From assembly GCF_024498355.1 (NCBI RefSeq), contig NZ_CP101833.1:849001-913000 (forward strand): DNA of 64,000 nucleotides, given 5' to 3'. Below are positions 35,484-48,794 of this stretch, piece after piece. This stretch comes from Bacillus pumilus (GTDB lineage: Bacteria > Bacillota > Bacilli > Bacillales > Bacillaceae). Numbering within the stretch: position 1 is the stretch's first letter; every line of letters begins with the position of its first letter. The notes beneath the pieces are model-generated. The model was not told the origin of the DNA. It did not search any database and worked only from the letters and a program-made list of their open reading frames with translations. Both the position numbers and the translations under genes were made by a program.

Positions 35484-36362
35484 ATGGAAAATCTTCTCCG
35501 TCCTATTTATCAAGAGCGAGCGAGCCATCCAGACACATTAGCTGTGATTATAGTAGAAAGAAGACATAAAGTATCTTCTGAGACGGATAACTTTGATGCA
35601 GCACTTCTTGTCATTGTAAAAGAAGCGGAAGAGCCGTTATTTATCAAACACTATGAATCCGATCACCAAACAGCTTCCTTAAATGTTGTCACAGATGATC
35701 AGCTGAAGGAATGGATTACCCTCGGCACTAACCGCCGAATCATTGATTGGATTTTGAATGGAAAAGTCCTATTTGATCGTAATGAATATATTTTCAACTT
35801 GATTGATGAACTGAGTACATTCCCGTTTTCAAACCGTAAGCTCAAAATCGGTTTAGAATATGGAAAACTCATTCGCAGATATATAGAAGGAAAAGCATTT
35901 TTTGAGTCAAATCAATTCCTTGATGCATATAATTCCATTGTGCATGCCCTGCATCATCTGGCACGTATTGAAGTGATTGATAAAGGCTTCCACCCAGAAG
36001 TGACGGTTTGGAACCAAGTGCGTCATATGGAGCCGGAAGTATATAAACTTTATTCAGAACTGATTGAAAGCCACGAAAGCCTGCATAAGCGTTTGGAACT
36101 GTTATTTTTAGCGAATGATTTTTTGATCCATTCAAAAGCAGAAATTGGTGCCGCTCATTTGCGTCATGTCATGGAACAGCAGGATATTTGGCTTTTTGGC
36201 GAGCTTCTTGCGCATCCTGACCTCAAGCATTTCACGCCTGACCTTAGCGTCATGATTGATTTCTTTGTGGAAAAAGGAATTGTTCAAGTGGAGCCAATTG
36301 AGACAAAGGGACAAAAAATCTATCATCGAGGATATTTTATAAAAAAAGATATTGACGCATGA
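35484..36362 (+). CDS. ygxA: YgxA, nucleotidyltransferase-like protein
   Basis: The product has 292 residues. It opens MENLLRPIYQERASHPDTLA and contains a long helical region (HALHHLARIEVIDKGFHPEV). It is the protein always found directly upstream of this rRNA operon in Bacillus. The fold is described as nucleotidyltransferase-like with poorly conserved active-site residues. Start ATG after TTGGAGGA. Its 3' end carries the -35 element of the first rRNA promoter. Confidence 0.87.
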   Translation: MENLLRPIYQERASHPDTLAVIIVERRHKVSSETDNFDAALLVIVKEAEEPLFIKHYESDHQTASLNVVTDDQLKEWITLGTNRRIIDWILNGKVLFDRNEYIFNLIDELSTFPFSNRKLKIGLEYGKLIRRYIEGKAFFESNQFLDAYNSIVHALHHLARIEVIDKGFHPEVTVWNQVRHMEPEVYKLYSELIESHESLHKRLELLFLANDFLIHSKAEIGAAHLRHVMEQQDIWLFGELLAHPDLKHFTPDLSVMIDFFVEKGIVQVEPIETKGQKIYHRGYFIKKDIDA

Positions 36363-36380
36363 ATATTATGATGGTATATT
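36352..36380 (+). promoter_or_regulatory. rRNA operon promoter P1
   Basis: TTGACG (36352-36357) and TATATT (36375-36380) with 17-bp spacing. The -35 lies in the last codons of ygxA. Confidence 0.8.
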
Positions 36381-36451
36381 ATTAAACGTCGCTAATGAGC
36401 AACTGAGTTGCTTTGAAAGAAAAGCTGACTAAAAGAAATTCTAAAAAACAC

Positions 36452-36481
36452 TTGACGCACGCGGTGCTCAAATGTTATATT
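36452..36481 (+). promoter_or_regulatory. rRNA operon promoter P2 and downstream leader
   Basis: TTGACG (36452-36457) and TATATT (36476-36481) with 18-bp spacing, the same hexamers as P1 100 bp upstream. The leader to 36677 includes the antitermination BoxA-like GATCTTTGAAAACT (36511-36524) and imperfect stems used to process the 16S precursor. Confidence 0.8.
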
Positions 36482-36677
36482 GAAAAAGTCGCCTCTGAGC
36501 GACAATGAACATGATCTTTGAAAACTAAACAAGACAAAACGTACCTGTTAATTCGAGTTTTTATAAAAAAATCCTATGATACATCATAGGTAGTCAGTCA
36601 AGCTGACGAGGCAGGAAGGATCACATACTAAGTTCGCTACATCGTGTAGCAACGCATGTGTGCTATGCATCCTGCAT

Positions 36678-38236
<1,559 letters not shown>

Positions 38237-38408
38237 ATGGAGCAGTGTGCGTTTTGGTCTTGTTTAGTTTTGAAGGATCATACCTTCAAAACATGTCTCT
38301 AGCGAGACAGGATTGTTCTTTGAAAACTAGATAACAATAAGTAATACATTCACATTGAATGCAATGCAAAGTTCATCACACATAGTGATTCTTTCTAAAG
38401 TAAGAAAT

Positions 38409-41336
<2,928 letters not shown>

Positions 41337-41446
41337 CTATATTCTAATGTGAAGTTTGAACGTTGTTATCTAGTTTTGAGAGAACATTTTTAAAATATCT
41401 CTTGATTTATTTTCAATACATAGTATAATATCTTTTGTCACTAAAT

Positions 41447-41564
<118 letters not shown>

Positions 41565-41573
41565 TTTCTTCAT

Positions 41574-41648
41574 TCCGCAGTAGCTCAGTGGTAGAGCTAT
41601 CGGCTGTTAACCGATCGGTCGTAGGTTCGAATCCTACCTGCGGAGCCA
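41574..41648 (+). tRNA. tRNA-Asn (GTT)
   Basis: Cloverleaf with anticodon GTT in GGCTGTTAACC; CCA encoded. First of 16 tRNA genes after the rRNA operon, in the order Asn-Ser-Glu-Val-fMet-Asp-Phe-Thr-Tyr-Trp-His-Gln-Gly-Cys-Leu-Leu, as in the B. subtilis trnD cluster. Confidence 0.96.
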
Positions 41649-41652
41649 ATTT

Positions 41653-41743
41653 GGAGAGCTGTCCGAGTGGCCGAAGGAGCACGATTGGAAATCGTGTAGG
41701 CGGTAACCCCGTCTCAAGGGTTCGAATCCCTTGCTCTCCGCCA
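41653..41743 (+). tRNA. tRNA-Ser (GGA)
   Basis: 91 bases with a long variable arm, anticodon GGA in GATTGGAAATC, CCA encoded. Confidence 0.96.
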
Positions 41744-41762
41744 CAAGATACATATAATAGAG

Positions 41763-41837
41763 GGCCCGTTGGTCAAGCGGTTAAGACACCGCCCTTTCAC
41801 GGCGGTAACACGGGTTCGAATCCCGTACGGGTCACCA
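41763..41837 (+). tRNA. tRNA-Glu (TTC)
   Basis: Anticodon TTC in CCCTTTCACGG, CCA encoded, 75 bases. Confidence 0.96.
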
Positions 41838-41868
41838 TTTTATATAATACATACCAGCATTTTTATTC

Positions 41869-41944
41869 GGAGGATTAGCTCAGCTGGGAGAGCATCTGCC
41901 TTACAAGCAGAGGGTCGGCGGTTCGAGCCCGTCATCCTCCACCA
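41869..41944 (+). tRNA. tRNA-Val (TAC)
   Basis: Anticodon TAC in GCCTTACAAGC, CCA encoded, acceptor GGAGGAT/ATCCTCC. Confidence 0.96.
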
Positions 41945-41959
41945 TATCTTTTATATCGT

Positions 41960-42037
<78 letters not shown>

Positions 42038-42084
42038 ATTATTTTATATACCAATAGGGAGTACTCATTAAGTGCAACCAAAAT

Positions 42085-42161
42085 GGTCCGGTAGTTCAGT
42101 TGGTTAGAATGCCTGCCTGTCACGCAGGAGGTCGCGGGTTCGAGTCCCGTCCGGACCGCCA
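42085..42161 (+). tRNA. tRNA-Asp (GTC)
   Basis: Anticodon GTC in GCCTGTCACGC, CCA encoded, 77 bases. Confidence 0.96.
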
Positions 42162-42180
42162 TTTTTCAAAAATAATACTT

Positions 42181-42256
<76 letters not shown>

Positions 42257-42262
42257 CTATTT

Positions 42263-42335
<73 letters not shown>

Positions 42336-42362
42336 CTGTTTTTCTTTATTATTTCCATATGT

Positions 42363-42447
42363 GGAGGGGTAGCGAAGTGGCTAAACGCGGCGGACTGTAA
42401 ATCCGCTCCCTCCGGGTTCGGCGGTTCGAATCCGCCCCCCTCCACCA
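42363..42447 (+). tRNA. tRNA-Tyr (GTA)
   Basis: 85 bases with a long variable arm, anticodon GTA in GACTGTAAATC, CCA encoded. Confidence 0.96.
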
Positions 42448-42460
42448 TTTTTATTTTCAT

Positions 42461-42534
42461 AGGGGCATAGTTTAAAGGTAGAACAGAGGTCTCCAAAACC
42501 TCCGGTGTGGGTTCGATTCCTACTGCCCCTGCCA
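42461..42534 (+). tRNA. tRNA-Trp (CCA)
   Basis: Anticodon CCA in GTCTCCAAAAC, 3' CCA encoded after G73. Confidence 0.96.
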
Positions 42535-42562
42535 ATTATATGATATGATTCATAACATCTAT

Positions 42563-42639
42563 GGCGGTTGTGGCGAAGTGGTTAACGCACCAGATTGTGG
42601 CTCTGGCACTCGTGGGTTCGATTCCCATCAATCGCCCCA
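42563..42639 (+). tRNA. tRNA-His (GTG)
   Basis: Anticodon GTG in GATTGTGGCTC. The extra G-1 opposite C73 typical of tRNA-His is encoded. CCA encoded. Confidence 0.95.
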
Positions 42640-42648
42640 TTTTATTAT

Positions 42649-42720
42649 TGGGCTATAGCCAAGCGGTAAGGCAACGGACTTTGACTCCGTCATGCGTTGG
42701 TTCGAATCCAGCTAGCCCAG
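42649..42720 (+). tRNA. tRNA-Gln (TTG)
   Basis: Anticodon TTG in GACTTTGACTC, acceptor TGGGCTA/TAGCCCA with G73. No CCA encoded. Confidence 0.95.
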
Positions 42721-42727
42721 TTGATAT

Positions 42728-42802
42728 GCGGAAGTAGTTCAGTGGTAGAACACCACCTTGCCAAGGTGGGGGTCGCGGGTTCGAATCCCGTCTTCCGCTC
42801 CA
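42728..42802 (+). tRNA. tRNA-Gly (GCC)
   Basis: Anticodon GCC in CCTTGCCAAGG, CCA encoded. Confidence 0.96.
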
Positions 42803-42807
42803 ATAAT

Positions 42808-42878
<71 letters not shown>

Positions 42879-42892
42879 TTTTTGAAAAGACT

Positions 42893-42981
42893 GCCGGGGT
42901 GGTGGAATTGGCAGACACACAGGACTTAAAATCCTGCGGTAGGTGACTACCGTGCCGGTTCAAGTCCGGCCCTCGGCACCA
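42893..42981 (+). tRNA. tRNA-Leu (TAA)
   Basis: 89 bases with a long variable arm, anticodon TAA in GACTTAAAATC, CCA encoded. Confidence 0.96.
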
Positions 42982-43018
42982 TTAATTTTTATCATAAGTT
43001 GCGCTCTTTAATGATCAT

Positions 43019-43100
43019 GCCGGTGTGGCGGAATTGGCAGACGCGCACGACTCAAAATCGTGTTCCTCACGGAGTGCCGGTTCGACCCCGGCCACCGGTA
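43019..43100 (+). tRNA. tRNA-Leu (CAA)
   Basis: 82 bases, anticodon CAA in GACTCAAAATC. Ends at A73 with no encoded CCA. Last gene of the cluster. Confidence 0.95.
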
Positions 43101-43150
43101 TCTATTAAAATTTTCATAATCGGTAATTGAACTTAATATACCGTCAAACT

Positions 43151-43187
43151 AACGTTTCTCCATTGTGGTGAGGCGTTTTTTTGTTTT
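43151..43187 (+). terminator. terminator of the rRNA-tRNA operon
   Basis: AACGTTTCTCC (43151-43161) pairs with GGTGAGGCGTT (43168-43178) with G-T pairs and one mismatch, followed by TTTTTTG. Confidence 0.75.
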
Positions 43188-43328
43188 CCCATCACCTCTA
43201 ATCGAAGTTGCGAGGGGGGAGAAAGCTATCGTAAGAACAACTTAAATGTTAATGAAATTATTTAGTAGATCACAATGGAATGATACGTGTGAACTAGAAC
43301 GCGAGTGTATAGTGAGAGGGGATTTTTG

Positions 43329-43970
43329 GTGCGTACTATGACTTTGCTTCAGACGATCATTCAAGACGATAGGTCTCATTATTATCCGCTTTTTAGAGAG
43401 TACTGTGAACGAAAAGAACAGGGGCTGCGTTGCGTAAAGATGCGCTGAAGGTTCTTCAGTCCTTTATAGAAGAGATGAAGCAGTTGGATTTTGAAACTCA
43501 GCGAGTATTTGTTGCGTGGCTGTTTGAGTGGATTGAACAGTTTGAGGATGGCCATCATTTGCTCGTTTTTCCGCTGACAAGGGGTATTATCATTCCGGTA
43601 TTTTCAAGAGTGGATGAAGCTTGATCGTGTTGATGTGAGGCCATATCGCTGGCAAGGCTTGTTTGTGCATCAAGGAGAAGGGCTGCCTTATTTATTGAAG
43701 GCGGGCAGTGAAGAGCACCGTGTGATTGTTCATATTTGTGAAATCTATCTAGCGGCTTTATGGTATTCGTTTCATCATATACATGAAGATCTTTATTTAA
43801 GTACCTTCGAGATGGATCAAGAGCGAATTCAGGGCATTCAAGATGTCATGATGCTGATACAAGATGAAAGAACACGTACCTATTTTCAAAAACAAGCAGA
43901 CTACTATGCTCAGCTTTTATCTGCCTGGATTGAATTTCAGCAAACGGAGACAATCGGGTTTATGAAATGA
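43329..43970 (+). pseudogene. frameshifted gene of unknown family downstream of the rRNA operon
   Basis: Three successive frames read as one protein. Frame 1 starts at GTG 43329 behind GAGAGGGGA and stops at 43448. Frame 2 is open to 43624 (KDALKVLQSFIEEMKQLDFE). Frame 3 runs to 43970 (RYFQEWMKLDRVDVRPYRWQ). The first shift coincides with a 5-bp tandem duplication, TGCGTTGCGT at 43426-43435; removing one unit joins EQGLR to KDALKV. The second break lies between about 43575 and 43605. The intact protein would have about 210 residues, soluble and rich in aromatic residues. I do not recognise it. Confidence 0.65.
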
Positions 43971-44041
43971 TGTGCGGAACTTGAAAAACCATATGAATGG
44001 GTGGAAGCCTTTTATTATCGCCAATAGGTGTATTGTGATGA

Positions 44042-44073
44042 GAAAACGACAGAATGGATTCTGCCGTTTTTTA
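44042..44073. terminator. terminator between the pseudogene and the phosphatase gene
   Basis: AAAACG-ACAGAA pairs with TTCTG-CCGTTTT and a T-run follows. It is usable from both sides of the convergent pair and overlaps the last bases of the minus-strand gene. Confidence 0.75.
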
Positions 44074-44619
44074 TATGTTATGCCATATTCGTTCTATTTC
44101 TAAATGATCTGAGTGAAAGTATTTCAATACATAGACATCTGGATTGCTGAGCTTCTCCCACTCATTGAAGCCAATGTTCGAATCGACGTGTTTGAGGAGC
44201 AGGCTCATGATATTACCGTGTGTGACGAAGAGGGTATGATCTTCTTCTAAATGTATTTGTTCGTATAGAACCTCTACGATCCTTTTCATGGCTTCCTGGC
44301 TTGATTCACCGCCTTCATATGTGATGTTTACATCCATAAAACTAAGCTTTAGCTTCTCATACCAATCGTCCATTGGTTTGCAGCTTAACACACGTTCAGA
44401 GAGACGTTCATCAATTTTCATCTTAAGTTGTTTTGCAAGAGCAAGAGGCTGGATGGTTTGGATCGCTCGTTTATAAGGACTTGAGATGATCTGATTGAGG
44501 TGTATGCTGGAAAAGAATTGGGCAAGTGTGTGTGATTGAGCGATGCCCTGCGGTGTTAAAGCCGCTTCTTTGGATTGTGCATCTGCTTGGCAGTGTCTGA
44601 CGACATAATAGGTTTTCAT
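44071..44619 (-). CDS. histidine phosphatase family protein
   Basis: The product has 182 residues from ATG 44619 (AAAGGTG upstream). The phosphoglycerate-mutase-like fold is shown by VVRHCQAD at the N-terminus (catalytic His; the usual RHG is RHC), SSPYKRAIQTIQPLA with the second Arg, EGGESSQEAM with the general acid Glu, and LFVTHGNIMS with the second His. Substrate unknown; relatives act on sugar phosphates or phosphoserine. It precedes a 62-codon gene on the same strand. Confidence 0.85.
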   Translation of the reverse strand: MKTYYVVRHCQADAQSKEAALTPQGIAQSHTLAQFFSSIHLNQIISSPYKRAIQTIQPLALAKQLKMKIDERLSERVLSCKPMDDWYEKLKLSFMDVNITYEGGESSQEAMKRIVEVLYEQIHLEEDHTLFVTHGNIMSLLLKHVDSNIGFNEWEKLSNPDVYVLKYFHSDHLEIERIWHNI

Positions 44620-44685
44620 GGAATTACACCTTTCATTGAGTATAAAAAAATCATCCAGGATTGGATGAGCATTCATGATCTAGGT

Positions 44686-44877
44686 TCATTTGTTCGTATC
44701 TGTTTCTTTATAGGGATCTGTAAGCTTGGAGGTCAGGTCTAAGTTGAACAAAAAATCATCTACGGTGTCTGTACCAAAGGGAAGTGTGGAAAAGTTGATT
44801 GGAATGCTGTCTTCTTGCGTTTCTGAAGCGATCGGCTGTTTGTGCTGCTTTTTTCGCCAGTTCTTAAACAAGCGCAT
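44686..44877 (-). CDS. small hypothetical protein
   Basis: A 63-residue product starts with ATG 44877 behind AGGAGGCTCC. The N-terminus is strongly basic (MRLFKNWRKKQHKQP), followed by an acidic tail (TDTVDDFLFNLDLTSKL). No membrane segment or known motif. The strong start signal supports a real gene; family not recognised. It is 66 bases upstream of the phosphatase gene on the same strand. Confidence 0.6.
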   Translation of the reverse strand: MRLFKNWRKKQHKQPIASETQEDSIPINFSTLPFGTDTVDDFLFNLDLTSKLTDPYKETDTNK

Positions 44878-44982
44878 GTGGGAGCCTCCTTTTCTAAGAA
44901 AAAGATGGATTTATACATAATATACGGGGAGAGTTGTCCAGGCGTCAATTGTTTTCTTCAAAAGGTTTTATTAAATTTATAC

Positions 44983-45016
44983 GAAAAGAGCCACAGTCAA
45001 GTGCGGCTCTTTTTGT
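44983..45016 (-). terminator. intrinsic terminator
   Basis: AAAGAGCC-ACA pairs with TGC-GGCTCTTT around a short loop, with A and T runs on both sides. It terminates the minus-strand gene that ends at 45021. Confidence 0.75.
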
Positions 45017-45020
45017 ATAT

Positions 45021-45287
45021 TTACATGGCACGGCGTAATGCTTGCAGTAATTTACGTTCGCATCTTATGTTGTAACGCTTATGATGGAGTTTATCCGTTT
45101 TAAACCGACCAATGACACGGCGAACATCTTGGTTATAAATGATGAGCTCTCTGAAAGTTTGATCATTTAATAACGCTTGAAACCAGCTATATTTTTTCAG
45201 ATGTACTGCGTTCCTTGATATCTCTTCTTCATCTACCTGTAGAAAAAGGATGTACAGAGCAAGGGTAAAGATGTCTAAAATGAATCC
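45021..45287 (-). CDS. small protein with one N-terminal membrane segment
   Basis: An 88-residue product from GTG 45287, directly after AAAGGAGGAGG. A nearby ATG is out of frame, and an in-frame ATG at 45311 lies before the site. The N-terminal helix (FILDIFTLALYILFLQV) is followed by a basic, helical C-terminus (RCERKLLQALRRAM). Unknown family. Monocistronic. Confidence 0.55.
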   Translation of the reverse strand, partial: GFILDIFTLALYILFLQVDEEEISRNAVHLKKYSWFQALLNDQTFRELIIYNQDVRRVIGRFKTDKLHHKRYNIRCERKLLQALRRAM

Positions 45288-45364
45288 CACATGACCTCCT
45301 CCTTTCATATGTTTCATTACGCTTAGAAAGAGGAAAGGTTTCATTCAATAGACAACTCCATCCT

Positions 45365-46149
45365 TTAGCCTGCAATGTGTGCATCTTTAAATGTGCCATT
45401 TATATTTCCAGTGACAAGGATGACATGTCCCCAAAATAAATCACCGTCATGATAGTAGGCTTCAAACTCTCCATTTGGATAAGCTTGCAGGCTTTCAAGT
45501 GAAATGCGGTTTATAAATTGGTCATGTGTGATCTCTTCTTGATTTTCATCTGAATCGTCTTGTTCCTGCCAGTCTTTTGCTAGCTCAATCAGCTTATTTG
45601 CCGCAAATGATTTAATAGAAGAATCCCATTTAGTCTGCTCTTGTACGAGTCGTCTAGCGGCTTGGAGAGAGTCGTTTATTTCTTCTTCTTCTCCGAGATT
45701 GAAGTAGAGAAGGCACTCTTGCTTCCCCCATTGGATCGTCGTTTCAAATAAGTCTAGTCCTTTCACTAATTCAAAGGTGCCCAGCTTGTCATCGTGATAA
45801 AAGGAGCTTCTTCTAATATCTCTTGAAGCTCTCTATCCTTTGTATCTGTATCGATGAGTGATACCAGCATGAATTCATCTGTACCTTTTCGTACCTGAAG
45901 TGTAACGATTGATTCTTTATGTAATTGTGCCTGTTTTTCCCGTAACCCCTCTTCATCTGTTAACCAGCAGAGTCTCACTTTTTCGGTTGTGATGCGGCCT
46001 TTTTCCTTCCATGCAATCAGTGGAATTGAAGCGGTCCAAAGAGATTCTTTTCCTGCGCCTACTCCAGAAGGTCCTGTGACAGCAATCATGTCTACTAGTT
46101 CTTCTGAAAACCTTTCTTCAAATGCGTTCATTTGTTTGTTTTTCTTCAT
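45365..46149 (-). pseudogene. DUF2262-family gene split by a frameshift
   Basis: The 5' half (46149-45766) encodes MIAVTGPSGVGAGKESLWTA and similar; the 3' half (45766-45365) encodes the DUF2262 core (FAANKLIELAKDW, GEFEAYYHDGDLFWGHVILV). The two halves overlap by one base, in different frames. One extra T in the TTTT run at 45802-45799 (minus strand) would fuse them as APFYHDDKLGTFELVKG, which reads naturally. Full-length relatives, as I recall, contain both parts, so this is most likely one broken gene of about 260 codons or a sequencing error. Function unknown. Confidence 0.75.
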
Positions 46150-46534
46150 GTGATGTCCCCCAGCTACATAAGAATGATATGATCAAAATCTATATCTTTA
46201 TCACACCGCACATTAGCAGGGGAAATCAAGCCTTTTTTGCTTAAAACTGTTTTCTGGACTTACAGAAGGAGTGAGAATACATGGATTGCTGGAGTTGAGT
46301 CACAATAAAAGAGCAAATTGAGGAGTTGGGTTCGAATTTTGTATAAATTTGGGTAAATGAGTCGAAAAGCCTAGGTGATTCTTCCTTTTCTTTATAATTA
46401 CTTTGACACGATTAGATGAAAAAAGTAAAGTAATACTAAGTGATTTACAAAACCTTCATCATCCACTGAAGCATGAAGTGTTAGTGAATTTAATGTAAAT
46501 GGATATTTCACCTTTTATTTACTCGTATTTTTTT
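46150..46534. other. 385-bp intergenic region, no clear gene
   Basis: AT-rich. The only protein-like stretch is a 31-codon frame at 46403-46498 (TTG start, contains DLQNLHHPLKHEVLVNLM) with no ribosome binding site. TTGACA at 46403-46408 could equally be a -35 element. I see no repeat or RNA structure here. Confidence 0.5.
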
Positions 46535-46563
46535 TGAAACTTATGATGCTTCTCATCCGTTAT
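46535..46563 (+). promoter_or_regulatory. ECF-type (sigma-M-like) promoter of the LTA synthase gene
   Basis: TGAAAC (46535-46540) and CGTTAT (46558-46563) are 17 bases apart. The consensus for B. subtilis sigma-M/X/W promoters is TGAAAC and CGTCTA-like. yfnI of B. subtilis is a sigma-M target, so this promoter favours that paralogue. Confidence 0.75.
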
Positions 46564-46576
46564 ATTAAAGGAGCAC

Positions 46577-46652
46577 ATGTATCCGGCGGAGACAGAGCAT
46601 CGGAATGCTGGGTGCAGAAGATTTACATTTGCAAAATGAATGTAAATTTTTT
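46577..46652 (+). promoter_or_regulatory. leader with short upstream ORF and terminator-like hairpin
   Basis: A 20-codon frame starts ATG 46577 behind AAAGGAG and stops TGA 46637-46639. Its stop lies in the loop of a 9-bp hairpin, ATTTACATT (46621-46629) and AATGTAAAT (46639-46647), followed by six T residues. A ribosome finishing the short frame would cover the left arm. This arrangement resembles a transcription attenuator; its signal is unknown. Confidence 0.45.
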
Positions 46653-46697
46653 ATGATTTCATTTATATCAGATCGAAAAAAAGAAAGAAGAGGTTTT

Positions 46698-48638
46698 ATG
46701 AAAAAAATATTTGCGAACAAATATAGCTTTTTTGTTTTGGCTGTTCTTTTATTCTGGGCAAAATCTTACACAGCCTACAAAATGGACTTTAATTTAGGAG
46801 TGAAAGGTTCTTTTCAAGAGGGTCTTCTCTTATTAAATCCATTTAGTTCAGCCATCGTGTTTTTGGGACTTGCTCTCTTTTTGAAGGGGCGTAAATCTGC
46901 CATTGTTTTAATTGTCATTGACTTTATTATGACCGCACTTTTATATGCAAATGTAGCGTACTATCGTTTCTTTGATGATTTTTTGACTTTCTCAACAATG
47001 AAACAAGCAGGCAATCTTGGAGGAGGTATGACTGGCGGTGTGTTGTCGAGCATTAAGCCGCATGATCTTTTGTACTTCCTTGATATCATGATCTTGATTG
47101 CCATTGTGATTTGGAGACCGGAAGTGAAGAAATTCCAAATGAAAAAGACGTTTGCACTGCTTATTGTGGCTGCAGGTGTTGGGTTGTTCTTTGTCAATCT
47201 GCATTTAGCTGAAAAGGATCGTCCGGAATTATTAACGAGAACATTTGATCATAAGTATGTTGTCAAATATTTAGGTGTCTATAATTATACGATTTATGAC
47301 GGGGTGCAATCAGCGCAAAACGCAACGCAGGTCGCAAATGCGAGCAGTGAAGATTTAACTGATGTCGTGAACTATACGGCTTCTCACTATGCGAAGCCAA
47401 ATGGAGAATATTTTGGTAAAGCGAAAGGTAAAAACATCATTAAAATCCATTTAGAGAGTTTCCAGTCGTTCCTAATTGATTACAAACTAAATGGAGAAGA
47501 AGTAACGCCGTTTTTAAACAAACTGGCTCACGGAAAAGGTGATTTTACGTATTTCGATAACTTCTTCCATCAGACAGGTCAAGGAAAAACAGCAGATGCT
47601 GAGCTGATGATGGATAATAGTATGTTTGGCTTGCCAGAGGGTGCAGCGTTTGTGACAAAGGGTGAAAATACCTACCAATCACTTCCTGCGATCCTAGATC
47701 AAAAAGCAGGCTATACAAGTGCTGTGCTTCACGGGGACTACAAGTCTTTCTGGAACCGTGACACGATTTATAAGCATATGGGAATTGATCAATTCTTCGA
47801 TGCTTCATATTACAACATGGATGAAGAAAACCTTGTAAATATGGGTCTGAAAGATAAGCCATTTTTTAAAGAATCAATCCCAATGTTAGAATCAATGAAA
47901 AAGCCATTTTATGCACATTTAATGACACTGACAAATCACTATCCATTTAATTTAGATGAAAAAGATGCGACGATTGCTAAGGCCACAACTGGCGATAAAA
48001 CAGTGGATAATTACTTCCAAACAGCAAGATATTTGGATGAGTCATTAGAGCAATTCTTTAAGGACTTGAAGAAATCAGGTCTTTATAAAGACTCAGTTAT
48101 TTTATTATATGGTGATCATAACGGTATTTCTGAGAACCATAACCGTGCAATGAGTGAAATTCAAGGAAAAGAAATTACACCTTATCAAAATGCACAAAAC
48201 CAGCGTGTACCGCTCATGATTCGTATCCCTGGAAAACAGGGTGGCGTGAATCATACGTATGGTGGTGAAGTAGACGTAATGCCAACGCTTCTTCATTTAC
48301 AAGGGATTGATTCAAACGAGTTCGTGAATTTCGGAACAGATCTATTTTCTAAAAAGCATGACCAAACCGTTGCATTCCGTAACGGAAACTATGTGACACC
48401 GACATATACCCTTGTAGATAATACAGTCTACGATACAAAAACGGGTAAAGTGGTGAAACAAAATAAAAAGACAGAGGCAATTAAAGCCCGTGTTGATAAT
48501 CAGTTAAGCCTTTCAGATAAAGTGCTCTACAGGGATCTTCTTCGATTCCATAAGCTATCGGATTTCAAACCAGTGAATCCATCTGATTATTTCTATGGTA
48601 AAAACAAAGAGAACGAAGCAGATTCTTCTGCTAACTAA
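46698..48638 (+). CDS. yfnI: lipoteichoic acid synthase, LtaS/YfnI type
   Basis: The product has 646 residues from ATG 46698 (GAAGAGGT upstream). Five N-terminal membrane helices (to about residue 180) precede an extracellular sulfatase-fold domain. Metal and catalytic residues are visible in IKIHLESFQSFL (Glu), FHQTGQGKTADAELM (active-site Thr), SAVLHGDYKSFWNRD and LLYGDHNGIS. It polymerises glycerol phosphate from phosphatidylglycerol into LTA. B. subtilis has four paralogues; the name yfnI is suggested by the ECF promoter, not proven. LTA made here is the substrate of the CsbB-YfhO system encoded in this window. Confidence 0.88.
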   Translation: MKKIFANKYSFFVLAVLLFWAKSYTAYKMDFNLGVKGSFQEGLLLLNPFSSAIVFLGLALFLKGRKSAIVLIVIDFIMTALLYANVAYYRFFDDFLTFSTMKQAGNLGGGMTGGVLSSIKPHDLLYFLDIMILIAIVIWRPEVKKFQMKKTFALLIVAAGVGLFFVNLHLAEKDRPELLTRTFDHKYVVKYLGVYNYTIYDGVQSAQNATQVANASSEDLTDVVNYTASHYAKPNGEYFGKAKGKNIIKIHLESFQSFLIDYKLNGEEVTPFLNKLAHGKGDFTYFDNFFHQTGQGKTADAELMMDNSMFGLPEGAAFVTKGENTYQSLPAILDQKAGYTSAVLHGDYKSFWNRDTIYKHMGIDQFFDASYYNMDEENLVNMGLKDKPFFKESIPMLESMKKPFYAHLMTLTNHYPFNLDEKDATIAKATTGDKTVDNYFQTARYLDESLEQFFKDLKKSGLYKDSVILLYGDHNGISENHNRAMSEIQGKEITPYQNAQNQRVPLMIRIPGKQGGVNHTYGGEVDVMPTLLHLQGIDSNEFVNFGTDLFSKKHDQTVAFRNGNYVTPTYTLVDNTVYDTKTGKVVKQNKKTEAIKARVDNQLSLSDKVLYRDLLRFHKLSDFKPVNPSDYFYGKNKENEADSSAN

Positions 48639-48648
48639 CTGAGTTTTG

Positions 48649-48681
48649 GGCAAGCACAGAAAGGTGCTTGCCTTTTTCTCT
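48649..48681 (+). terminator. intrinsic terminator after the LTA synthase gene
   Basis: GGCAAGCAC and GTGCTTGCC pair over 9 bp around AGAAAG, followed by TTTTT. Confidence 0.88.
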
Positions 48682-48794
48682 CTTACAGCTTGATTTGTTG
48701 GCAAAATATGTTTATATTTAGGGGGAAACAAGCGTGACGTCAGCTGTAAGCTGGCGAAAACTCATTTCGTCCTAGGGGATTTCAGGAGGAGCTT

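Noticed and set aside
36352..36481. Tandem rRNA promoters considered as a possible inserted element because the hexamers are identical
   Set aside because: Two tandem promoters with shared hexamers are normal for Bacillus rRNA operons, and no direct repeat of the surrounding sequence is present.
46403..46498. 31-codon frame with TTG start (DLQNLHHPLKHEVLVNLM)
   Set aside because: No ribosome binding site, no ATG, and its start overlaps a possible -35 hexamer; at best a relic.
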